In this document: piece after piece, positions 36,474 through 47,164 of the stretch
How the letters are laid out: each line of letters opens with the position of its first letter
Position numbering within the stretch: the stretch's first letter is position 1
Source: Rehmannia glutinosa
Lineage: Eukaryota > Streptophyta > Magnoliopsida > Lamiales > Orobanchaceae
Assembly (NCBI GenBank): GCA_016081115.2
Contig: JABTTQ020001105.1
Coordinates: 356,521-420,520 of the forward strand
DNA: 64,000 nt
Direction of reading: 5' to 3'
The notes under the pieces: model-generated
Databases searched by the model: none
What the model was told of the DNA's origin: nothing
What the model saw: only the letters and a program-made list of their open reading frames with translations
Translations under genes and position numbers: made by a program

Positions 36474-37053
36474 TAATTAAATGCATAAGTCGTTTGAGGA
36501 AGTTGAACTTGGGCAAGCGAAAAATCCACATATTTTAATGATGCCTAGTAAAGTACACGTGTGTTGCACGTGAACCATAAAATTTAAATACTTCTATTAA
36601 AAATAAATTATCATGAGTTAATTTATTTTTATTGTAAATATCTTTCATTTCATAGTTTGTTCATTGTTGAACATTAATCATTCATGTATGTTAGTTAAGA
36701 ATTCATATATACCTGGCCATTTCATTGTAGATCTCAATATCATATCTTTGAACTTTTAATGTTACCTTCAATATTAGTTGGTTCTCCTTACTATTTCCAC
36801 TATTAAGTAAGAATTTACTGAAATTTGAATCATTCCTTGACCTAGTGTTTCTTGACATTTCATCCTTCGCCACAAATACGATTTCACCAATTAAACTTAC
36901 AAAAATAGTTTGATGGATTGTTGTTCTTGAAACGTCTCGTAATACTTGCAGGCCGATCCTATCAATTTTTTGGCCCGAGTCGAACTTTAAAATTGGGTTA
37001 ATTTTTAAATACAAAATTAAAAACAACGTAAAACAATAAAAAAATATGTAATA

Positions 37054-37370
37054 TACAACAACAACAAACCGAGTTTTAATCCACTACGTGGGGTAACAGA
37101 CGGATCATATCGCGCCATCGTTTACGGTCATAAGCCATATTTTCGTTTATTTTAGGTATAACATGTCATGTTTAATAGCTTCTTTCCAAGTCTTTTAGGC
37201 CTACCTCTCCCTCTTTTGATTTTGTGAGTGATTCTCTACCTTCTAAACGCGTCGCACAGGTGCATCTAAAGCCCGTCTATGTTGTTCGGCCCCAGGATAA
37301 AAGGAGGAGGGTTGCGTTAGGTCGGCAATGGGCGTAAAACTCTTGTCATTTCCTTTATGGTATGGATCAT
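37054..37370. mobile_element. RTE-type LINE 3' end fragment
   Basis: ACAACAACAAACCGAG, CACTACGTGGGGTAACAG and GGATCATATCGCGCCATCG, followed by AGGAGGAGGGTTGCGTTAGG and GTAAAACTCTTGTCA, match from memory the conserved 3' tail of plant RTE-clade LINEs (and SINEs that borrow it). No reverse transcriptase remains. Confidence 0.5.
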
Positions 37371-37439
37371 ATAAAAAAATATGTAATATATATAAAAGAA
37401 TTCTATTATAGTTAAAATAATGTGACATCTCCTAAAAAA

Positions 37440-38640
37440 TGACATCCACGTTAAAAAATTTAAATAATTATTTGAATATAAATCGCCCTACATTTTTGGC
37501 GCAAAAATATTAATAAAGTAAGTATAACAAAGTTGTGCAATATATAATTTTTTTATTTTTTTGTCTTTTTAATTTGATAAATTTTAATTTAGGGCTTTAG
37601 GAAAAATTAAATGTGATAGTATTTTAGTAACTTGAAAGGCTACAAGGCCCAATGAATATGAAGCCTTCATTCTTAGTTTGAGAGGTTAATTTTTTTAAAT
37701 CACAAAATATGAAAAAATAATAAAAGAAAAATATATTGCATCCAATAGGAATGGTTGCTTAACATTTCCCAATTTGAAGGTGTAAGGGGAAACCACTAGA
37801 CTAGACTTTTTTTGGTTGATATTACATTTATTTTTTATATAACAGTACATACCAGGTATACAAAATTATGAGCCCCTAAATTTTGTATTTCTTTCCGGCC
37901 TTACAAGAGAAGCGACCCTACTTGTCTAAAATCTCCATAAAAAGTATCACTTTCCATCAAAATCATCATCATTTCTCATTATGTCTTTGAATAATTTATC
38001 AATATCTTCGATAGCCCATCATTCGCCATTGGGACTTAATCCCATAAAATTACTTTTGCCATAAGTAATAGCCCCATAGTAATACTTTGTTTGGACAAAA
38101 TGCACTCACTCGATTCTTTTGTATCTATTGGTATTTTGAAGAGTGAGCGTGTTGTTTTCCCATTGCGACCAAATCAATATGTTTTAGTTGCAAAATCTAT
38201 TAAAAGATGAGCTAACAATGCATGATACAAAAACATATGTCTGTTCCACTTGGCCACCAACGTTGCCTTTTTCATGCAATTTAACATTATTGAAAATACT
38301 TTATGATTTTTTGATTCAATTTTACCTCTATTTTATAATCTTACAATGTGTTTCTAGCTATGACATAAACATTTGATCTTGTACTTAGTATGAAAATCAT
38401 CGTCCTTTGCGCTGAATTCTTTAAGACAATGTTGAAATTTTAAAAGAAATTGAACGACCTCATTTGAACTACAAGCGGGTATAAACCTTCAAAATTAAAA
38501 GTTTGATTATTTTTGGTGGGGTAATATTTAATAAGCATTAGTTTGATGATTATCCAAATATTCCTATTGATATGTAAGCTGTGGTCCGTCCTAAAATTCA
38601 CATCAAAAGCGATTTTGAGAGAAGTCGCATCACGTAGCAG
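37440..38640. other. AT-rich spacer before kelch copy 2; no gene seen
   Basis: No supported reading frame. The duplicated leader of the kelch gene begins at about 38648 (AAACCCTCCATACCTTTCTG), marking the left breakpoint region of the tandem duplication. Confidence 0.35.
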
Positions 38641-38790
38641 AATCAAAACCCTCCATACCTTTCTGCCTTGATTCACAAGAGAACTTTTATCTGGAACTTC
38701 TTCACCTCTCTCTCGCAAATCTTAACGCACACAAAATTTTCCATTTTCTTCACCGAATCCAAATCGATTTGTTGTTTATCCACGAATCAA

Positions 38791-41414
38791 ATGGAACCTG
38801 CTCAGATGTCGGTTAGTATCTCTATTATCTGCATGTCGGTTTATTCATACATTATTTTCAGTTTTATTTGAAATGAATTTCTGGAAATGTGATGTTTAGC
38901 TATTTTTCATTTTTCTTCTTTTTCGTCGCGATATTGCTGTTGAACAACGATTTTATATTAGGAATGCATAAAAAGTTAATTTCACTGACTTGATTTTATT
39001 CGCTGTTGCTGAAATGGAGTGCGATGTGATAATTTTTTGTTTTGTTCCTCCGTGTTTTGTTGATTATTATTCAATATTCATATGACGTGTATTGTTATGC
39101 GGCAGCATATCTCAAATTCGAATGGAATTGACGTTTATGTATATTTGTGATACCATATCCTTTATGGTTTTTCCCCCCAAGTGTTATGGGCTCAATACAT
39201 GAGCGTTGATAAGGTAATTTCATATCGACGCTACTAGGCCGACTTTTTGGAATTGGTGACTCAAGATCAAGAGTTTTTCTTTTTTTCCCTTTTCCCCTTC
39301 CAATTGCGATAGCAAGTAAATTGATCATAGTTATAGAGACAAACTTTCTGTATGAGATTCTCAAAACACAATTTGTATCAGAAAATTTAGGGATTTGTAA
39401 CTGTACTTTGTTAGTATAAATTGTAGTCTGTTTGCTAACTTTGGTAGCGAAGCTGTGACCACAAAATGGCACATTGATAACATGTATATAAGTATATCAC
39501 CACAAATAGCGGTAGCACTTGTCCTCGATCCCCTGAAATACTATTTATTTGTTACCTTGTGAAGTTAAACTCATTGGAACAAATATGATATGTACAAGGA
39601 AACTCTGTAGAAGTATTTTTTTTTCTGTTGCTAAATTAGGGACTGAGGTTCTTTGAGAAAATGTTGTTTAATTCCTGGCAAATGATATTTATTTTTGATA
39701 TCTTTGGCCATGGAGTATGTAGTGATTGACATACCAGAAACTGTTAGTAGCTGCTACAAAGTTATTATTGTTTTTTTTTTTAATGATTGAATTGGTGTTC
39801 TCATTTTGGTTAATCAGTGGAGGTGTTTGTAAGGGCTACACAATGATTTTTGCTTCTGAAGAAAAAAAAATTGGAACATCCAGTTTATACATTCTTGCTT
39901 AGCTTATTGTTATTTCCTTCCTCTATCTTATTTGAGCAACTCCCTGTATTGGAAGCCAATAATAAGTTATGGCTCTTATTGAATTTTGTTTATATATATA
40001 TATGTATATATATTGATCTTTGATTGAATGTTGAAAAGGTGATTTAAAAAGAAAAGAATTCCTGCTAATGTAGTAGAAGGATTTTTCTTATTGACACCAT
40101 TTGTGATTTCCTCTTTCTAAAGATTTAGCCTTTTGGTATTTTGCAGGGAGCTTCTATTGTTGACCAGTCAGTTGCCATAGATAGCCAACTGCTTCCACCA
40201 TCTTCAGATCATGATGCCGATGCTAAGGGGTGTAGTTTATATAACGAGCTTGAGCCGGATGCTAAGCGGCAAAAATCATCAGAAGATAATGAGCTTGAGC
40301 TGGATATTAGCGGCAAAATCATCAGAATCGTTACCTCCAACCAAACTGTGTATTATTTGCTCTGGCTTTTATGCCGACATTTAAGACCCATCTTACGATT
40401 TATTTGTTGCAGAATTAAATTCTCCATGCTATGCTGCTTTTAAGAATAAAGACGACGCCATCTCTATCGCTCCAACATTTCGATTTAAACTATATAACGA
40501 TTCAAAGGGTTTTTGCCTTTTAGGTTCGACGCTTTACATATTTGAGTCAAGCGATCTCAAGGGTGGTCCTGAACGAAAGTCCGTATACACAATTGATTTA
40601 TCAAAGTGCGACTTAACCAAGCCCAGCTTGAAAAAATTGGAGAAAAGTGAGCTCGACGCGCCCCTGATATGAAGCGCCATAAAAATTTCCTTACGCCACT
40701 CCAACACCTGATGGTAAAATTCTGGTATTCTCTGCTGCAATTTATATCGAGCCTTTTTATAAAACTGCTGGTAAAAATGATTTTGAATTGTATGATCCGG
40801 TTGCCAAAACATGGCGAAAAATCCCGGGAATACGTTATGATTGGTCGGCTTACTATCGTGAGCACTATAATGATCTATGGATCTTTGCATTTACTTTCAT
40901 CGATAAGTCTACCTTTATCCTCCAAACTAAGAATGGGTTAATGTTTTCTCTTGATCTTGGATCCATCGACGAAGGTTGGGAACAAAAGCATACCTTCTTT
41001 GGTGCTAGAAATTTCCCTTTTATTAATGGTCGTTTTTTTGTAATCGATGATCTATTATGTGCGACTCCTTGGGGGGCTTATGATATTCAAAAAGAACGGG
41101 AACTCCCTGAATGGTTTTGCATACCACTATCATCAGATCTTGATCTTTATCCTGGTGCTATCACTCTTGTTGATGATGTCAAAAATGGAAAGTTCAATTT
41201 CTACAGTATAGAAAGTGGGACAAGCACAGAGACCTTATATCCTCAGTTTGTTATACATCCCTTCAGTTGCGATCTTACCAAATACAAAGAGGATAAGAAG
41301 AAAATGGGAGACTCTGCAGAACTTAGCGAGCATGAGTGTCGCGAATCTTTTAATTTTCGTTATGATGGCCAGCAGTGCCATTCATTCATCACTTTGAATA
41401 TGTATTCCTTTTGA
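38791..41414 (+). CDS. Kelch/beta-propeller-like protein of unknown function, tandem copy 2
   Basis: First coding exon 38791-38811 (MEPAQMS) and second exon 40147-41414, joined across a 1.3-kb intron in phase 0. The body matches copy 1: SVYTIDLSKCDL, FELYDPVAKTWRKIPGI, GLMFSLDLGSIDEGW, KYKEDKKKMGDSAELSEH, and the same SF stop. Compared with copy 1 the intron has about 790 extra bp (about 39025-39815), and exon 2 has an internal tandem duplication of the ELEPDAKRQKSS segment (about 40249-40320). Frame breaks occur near 40385, 40660 and 40690. Its C-terminal two thirds are open as one 208-codon frame (40788-41414), so this copy is as well preserved as copy 1. Function unknown. Confidence 0.62.
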
Positions 41415-41429
41415 GTGCTGATGTTTGTA

Positions 41430-41490
41430 GCGTCGCTTTTTTTTTCTTTTTTTTTTTTTTTTTTTTTTGGGGTCATCGCTTTTGTTTTGG
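41430..41490. mobile_element. Oligo-T insertion present only in kelch copy 2
   Basis: In the 3' region of copy 2, TCGCTTTT is followed by a long T run and GGGGTCA, then TCGCTTTT again. Copy 1 has the corresponding site without it (GTCACCCTTTTTG near 35178). The 8-bp duplication is short, so the tail-only retro-insertion reading is less firm than for the others. Confidence 0.4.
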
Positions 41491-42035
41491 GGTAAAAGTA
41501 TTCAAGCTGTCCATTAGAGGATCGACATCATTTTTGTTCAGATACTTTTGTGTTGCGTATTTGATCTGTTATTATTAATCAGAAATATGTTTCATTTTGT
41601 GTTGACCTCATTTTTCTCGTATGTTTAGTTTTTAAGCAAGTATTATATTTGGATGCCTTTGAGTTATTTAGAGTTATCGAAATTTGGTAAAGCCATGATG
41701 GAATTTATCTATGATGGAATAGAACATGTTTTATGCACACTCGACATTCTCTTGCCTATCATTTCATGTTATATTCCTTTATGAAGTTGGTTTCTGTTTG
41801 TGCAATGGCTAATTGTGGCTTTCCGTATCTGTGACTCTGTATCTCCATTTAGTTTCATCTTTTGGCTGCTGCTACAAACTTGTGCTGATTATTTTTAATC
41901 AATTTGTTGAGTGCTAGACGACTAATGCTAACACTCTTTGAGATAGTTCTGAAAAGGCGATGGACACTAGTTGGCCGAGGAGGCTTTGGGACTATGTGAA
42001 ATGATAGGCAAGAGAATGGGGAGTGTGCATACACC

Positions 42036-42693
42036 TAGGGGGGTGACCACGGTTCGGGAACCGCGGTTCCGTTCCTCATTTTGAGGAACTGGAACCAGAA
42101 CCGTTTCTCTCACGGTTCCGGTTCCAAAATCGAACAGACGTCGATTTCCGGTTGAACCCGGTTCTCCACGGTTTCGGTTTTAACTTGAGGAATCGTTTGT
42201 TTATCTTTTGATAATTTTTTGAAATTTTAAAAATAGTTTATCAATTTCGATTAAAAGAAAGAAAAAGATTTGGACTTAATATTCAATTAAGTTTTATACT
42301 TACTATTAATAATAATATTAAATTATTTATATATACTATTAGACAATAGAAGAATCAAATTTCACGTAGTTCGCTTACAACATTTGGTCTAAAATGTGTC
42401 TTATGTAGTTACGAATATAAAACATCATAATAAACATTTAACATTTCTTCTAGCATATATTTACAGAAAAAAAATGTTGGTTTTAACCTTAAAAAAATGG
42501 TTCCATCACGGTTCCACCGACGGTTAAAACCGCCGGTTCCACGGTTTTTGAGACCAAGTAACCGGAACCGGAACCGATTTATACGGTTCCGGTTTTGGAA
42601 CCGTTGACCACGCGCGGTTACGGTTTCGGAACCGTTGACCACGGTTCCGGTTCCGGTTTGGAACCCGATTTCGGTTCCATTTGGCCACCCCTA
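42036..42693. mobile_element. hAT-type non-autonomous element (658 bp) with perfect 8-bp target duplication
   Basis: CATACACC at 42028-42035 and 42694-42701 flanks ends TAGGGGGGTG and CCACCCCTA. The terminal regions are dense in GGTTCCGG/CCGGAACC words and can pair with each other; the centre is AT-rich. No transposase. Confidence 0.88.
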
Positions 42694-42880
42694 CATACAC
42701 CACTTCATCAAGAGAATATGAAATTATTCCTTGAGTTCTTTAGATTGGAATTTACCTATGAAATTTGCCAACGTAACGTTCCACAAAAATTGGATGTTAT
42801 ATTAGGTGATTTTGAACTCTCTTGATTATGTGATGTTTTAGTACTCGTTATGTTATTACGGACTTCTTAACTAATGTAGT

Positions 42881-42924
42881 AGGTATAATAAGTTTTTTTT
42901 TTTTGAGAACAGGTATAATAAGTT
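42881..42924. mobile_element. Tail-only retro-insertion with 14-bp target duplication
   Basis: AGGTATAATAAGTT at 42881-42894 is repeated at 42911-42924. Between them are ten T plus GAGAAC, i.e. GTTCTC followed by oligo-A on the minus strand. Confidence 0.75.
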
Positions 42925-43080
42925 GGTAAGGAGGAAATTTGTGTCATGGTTGAGCTGTGAAATGAAAACCTTTAGTATAAGATGGCCTTGCTTAATAAAA
43001 ACAGGTTTGAGGGTACTGGTGGTTCCAATAAAATTTGGCACGAGAAATGCCAATTCTAATTGCTTTTCCGTTTTGAGACT

Positions 43081-43470
43081 ACGCCTTTTTGTTTGGTGCA
43101 CGAACAGAACAGTATATAGAGATATCTGTCTTGGTGAGTCTATTGAGTTTTCTGCTTTCGAATCATTAGATTATATATACTTATGCTGCTGTTTTTTCCG
43201 ATGTTTAGGAGAAGGCGGCTATGTTGTTTGCTATGAAACGGATGATATTGAGAGGGAACTTTTTTTTTTTTTTTTTTTTTTAAATAAGTTGGGAGTAACG
43301 GTTGGATGGAGGATACATTTCAAAGAAACTGAAAGATACATAGTTCGAATCCTGATCAATACCCTTACAAAGGGTTAGCGCTACCACTTAAGCAGTTAAG
43401 CTACAAGCTCGTGTATGTTGAGAGGGAACTTGGGTTTGGAAGGAATTTCTTGGTAATTTTCTCTTTCAAT
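43081..43470 (+). pseudogene. Partial duplication of SEND1 exons 6-7, interrupted by a SINE
   Basis: 43085-43133 matches SEND1 exon 6 (ATATAGAGATATCTGTCTTG then the donor GTGAGTC), and 43209-43452 matches exon 7 (GAAGGCGGCTATGTTGT onward) with the intervening intron retained. A SINE with target duplication splits the exon-7 part. The fragment keeps GAGAGGGAACTTGGG where the gene at 49011 reads GAGAGGAACTT, so the copy shows the in-frame version. Nothing of exons 1-5 or 8 onward is present, hence a dead fragment about 4 kb upstream of the parent. Confidence 0.78.
43262..43417 (-). mobile_element. tRNA-derived SINE with 14-bp target duplication
   Basis: TTGAGAGGGAACTT occurs at 43248-43261 and 43418-43431. 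Read on the minus strand the element begins near an A-box-like TAGCTTAACTGC, has a B-box-like GGATTCGAAC, and ends in a poly-A tail (the T run at 43262-43282). This is the classical structure of a tRNA-related SINE; its length of about 156 bp is typical. Confidence 0.85.
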
Positions 43471-43589
43471 TTTCATGAATAACAAACTACTTTTTTAACA
43501 AGTGACATTAAAGATAATGTTTCACTTAAAAAATCAACATCAACAACCATCAAATGCGCTAGCATATCCAATAGCTGAAAATGATCTAA

Positions 43590-44890
43590 AGACTTTATCA
43601 AATGAGTAATTAAATAATAAATACAAAATATAAGATAAAAAAAATATTTTTATATTTAATACAATTCCCAATAAAATTCTTTTACAGCTAGGATAAAATC
43701 TATTTCTAATTGGAGTGAATGACACCGTCTTTCAACAATGTGCACTATATAGTGTTTACTTGTTGCATATACTACTTCACAAGATAACATATGTGTGTCA
43801 CGCACAAATGTCTAAAACACAAACATAGGTAGCAGTTATAAGCCACACACCCAAAAACATGTTGTTTGGTTAAGATGGACGTGGACGCATGTACATTGAC
43901 CTTATGCCGCTCTCAGATTGAATTGACTAAACATCAACATGTGATAGTTTCCCAAATGGTTGAAAGTTGTTCTAAATTGATGTTTTTTTCCCTTTGTGAT
44001 GAATGAAATCTGCTTTAACTAAGGTATGGTGAAATTGTATTCAGAACTCAAATAGATCTGAAATTGCCTAAGATCTTTGTGCTAAAATGTTATATAGAAC
44101 ATCATTCTCTCCTGAAATCAAAACAATCAATAGTAAAAGTGTAAAACTGAATAATCTCCTCTTGTGTGTTGTGCTTTTCCATTTCTAAAATATTGTATGT
44201 ATTTCTGGTTTAGATGAGTACATCGATCCTACCAAAAATAATTATTTTTGTGTAAATTGAAATAACTATTTTTGTCTCATCATCATTTCTGTAAATCGAA
44301 AAGTGGATGAGTTTCATGTCCCCTAAATTTTGAGCAATTAAATTTGAAAAACTCAATTATACAGATCTCAGTTGCATAATAATTCCTAATCATCAAACAC
44401 GAGGAATCTTAAGTAATTCACTAATGAGCCCATATCAAATGTTCAAAATTGCAAAATGTGGCAAAATGTTCCACATATGGATAGGAAAATGAGCGTTGAC
44501 TCACTTTAAAATGATCACCATTACCTAGGTACTTTCATTAGTAAAAGTAACATACATGTTGGATTGTACTGAGGGTCAGTATTCCTTATGAAGGCAAGCC
44601 TTTTCGCAGTCGATAAAATTATCAAATGCTTAGACAACAAACGGTGCTTATTGATAAAATTGTCAAATGCTTAGACAACAAACGGTGCTTATTTATACTT
44701 TATTCTTCGATGTCAATTATTATCTTTCAAAAAGAAAGGGATACTTGTGTGATTCAACACCAACTGCCCTATCTTACAACGATAATTATTCATTTTGCTA
44801 CTGCTACACTAAAGAAACCAACTCCCCAAAATTTCAACACATCATTTTTGACTGCTAAATTATCAATATTGAATTCATTCATTGACATGC
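43590..44890. repeat. Dispersed low-copy repeat, copy 2
   Basis: Collinear with 25380-27490 minus the 633-bp element; several hundred bases are also shared with 50600-51060. It directly follows the SEND1 exon 6-7 fragment, so both may derive from one SEND1 duplication. It includes a 41-bp tandem duplication at 44612-44693. Confidence 0.65.
44612..44693. repeat. 41-bp tandem duplication
   Basis: Two adjacent 41-bp units (44612-44652, 44653-44693) start GATAAAATT(A/G)TCAAATGC and differ at a single base. Confidence 0.9.
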
Positions 44891-44999
44891 CTAACCTATG
44901 TATGTAGCCAACAAAATAAATCATGGATCATGGACTTAAAGAATTTTCTATATTGGTCATAGGTAACATGAGCAAATTTGGGGTTGAAAATGAATTCAA

Positions 45000-47164
45000 T
45001 GATATTTTGGTTGTTAGAGTATGCCAAGAGTGTAAAAAGATTTCGTGAAATAGTGACATAGTAAAATCGAGCTATCAGTGAAAATTGTCGTGGAATAATG
45101 ACATAGTGTGGAGTTATTTTTTCATAAAAAATGGTTATTTAGAAATTGGAGGTTGGAAGAAAAATTATTTTCCGTTATAAGAAGTGGGGTTATATATGTA
45201 TAAGAGAACTTGGAAGAATATTTGCTTCAATGATTGTTCTCAAATTTTGCTTGATACAAAATGAACAAGACACCCTTATTTATACTAAAACAACTTCCTA
45301 ACTAATAACTATGATTTATTTGATCTAATGGATATTATTCATCCGCTAGAATTATCTTATAAAATATCTAGCTTCCTAGAAGTTTCTAGGAACTTTCTTC
45401 AAATAATATTTAATATATTTTCTTAAGATATTTCTAAAAGTTTAACCATTAAAATGACTTTTTTACTATTTAACATTTTTTTATTAAATTGTGATTCTTC
45501 AATCAAAAATTGCAAAAATACATCGCATCTTTAATATGAAATATATTATTTTAAGTTTGTGATAAATAAGAAATTAAAAGTTTAATTTTATTAGCTAATA
45601 TAAAATGTCAATTACATAATAATTTAGTAGGAACTATATTAAGTTAAAAGAATTAGCAACTAAATGAAAAATGTGCTTTTGGATCCGAAAAATATCGATT
45701 AATTCGAATTGAGAAGTCAAAGAATTCGAAATATAAGGGAATGTTTCAAATGTAATTACTTACAAATGGGGTAAAATGTAATACATAATCAAATTTTACG
45801 GGGTCTTTTGTAACTTGTAAAATATAGGTTTTTTATTAATTAACCCAAACTTCGTGGGTCGTTTTTGTAATTATCCATTAAATACAAAACTTGATAGTCT
45901 TCCCCAGTTTTAATCAGAAATGGCCAACTTGTATTTCTTATAGTTTAGAAGTATTTGGTAGAATTTATTCTATGACGTCAACAATTAATTATAAACAAAT
46001 ATGCAAATTCTATTAAAGAATTTATTGTGAACAAAATAAAGCTTATTTTTATTTTTATAATATGAGTGTTTTGGTACTTTCTTGAACATCATGCAAAAAT
46101 CATTTTATATCTATTTTGTATGTTATTCAACCTATTATCATGACAAAACATAAAGATAGTAATTTAATAACAATTAGTATATTAATAGTTATTATGATTT
46201 TTATTTTTATTTATAAGAAATTCAATTAATATTTAAGAGTAATTTCTAAATTATATTTTAATACTATAAATATAAATTAAAATAGAGTATTATGTGTCAA
46301 ATATTACATGTCGTACACGTATACTAAATATATTAAACATTTCACTTCCAAGGTGAGAATATTATTAAGATATTTCTTAATTATTAATACACGTATACAT
46401 AATTACAAACACACTATGAATCTCAATTAATAGAGTATTTACTATTTAAAGGCAAAAAGATGTACGGTTGTATTTTCAAAAGCCATTTTTTATTTTCTAA
46501 TTATTCTGAAAATTAAATTTATGTTTATTTAGGGAAGTTCTAAATGGAAATGAAATTATTTCCAATTTTATACTTTATTATGAAAATATTATTTTAGAAA
46601 TACAATAAAACAATTTCTCACCGCAAATTTATATAAAAACACACTAAAAAAAATTTATAACAAACAAATTTTCACTACAATCACACAAATTTATATCAAA
46701 AATACATTTCAAAAGTTATAATGAAAATTTAAATATATACCTTGATAAAAATCACTGACCCGATAAATTTTCATTTTTCTCATTTAAAACCAATAATTTA
46801 CGAAAAATTATTTACATACACTATAAACTGGTAATGGACTTGAAAATACATCTACAAATAATTTCAAAATTTCCACTGTAACCCCTGTTTGTTAATGCAC
46901 ATACAAAATTGTGGCTCCATAGGTTTTGAAAGAGTGAGGAGAGCCCGAAATTTGCAGAACATAATTTTTGAAAAATTGAAACGAACGTCAAAAGCAACGG
47001 CTACTTTAATGGTGAATTCTTAAACAACTATTTCTCACCGTTCACAATTTCCCCTCTTTTGGAAGAAATCACTCATATTCTGTAAGTAAGAACTTCGACA
47101 CAACACGCACAGCGTATGTGATGTAACCCTAGATTGAAAAGGCTAAAGATTCGGTGAATAGAAG
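45000..47164. other. AT-rich spacer and SEND1 promoter/leader
   Basis: No supported gene. A third, short relative of the ATTACAAAAAC MITE lies at 45750-45877. The last 200 bp before 47165 have more balanced composition and should include the SEND1 leader. Confidence 0.35.
45750..45877. mobile_element. MITE with ATTACAAAAAC ends, copy B (short)
   Basis: Left TGTAATTACTTACAAATGGG and right GGGTCGTTTTTGTAATTAT are similar to the ends of copy C, and the inside keeps the CAAACTTCGTGGGTCG block. Degenerate. Confidence 0.4.
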
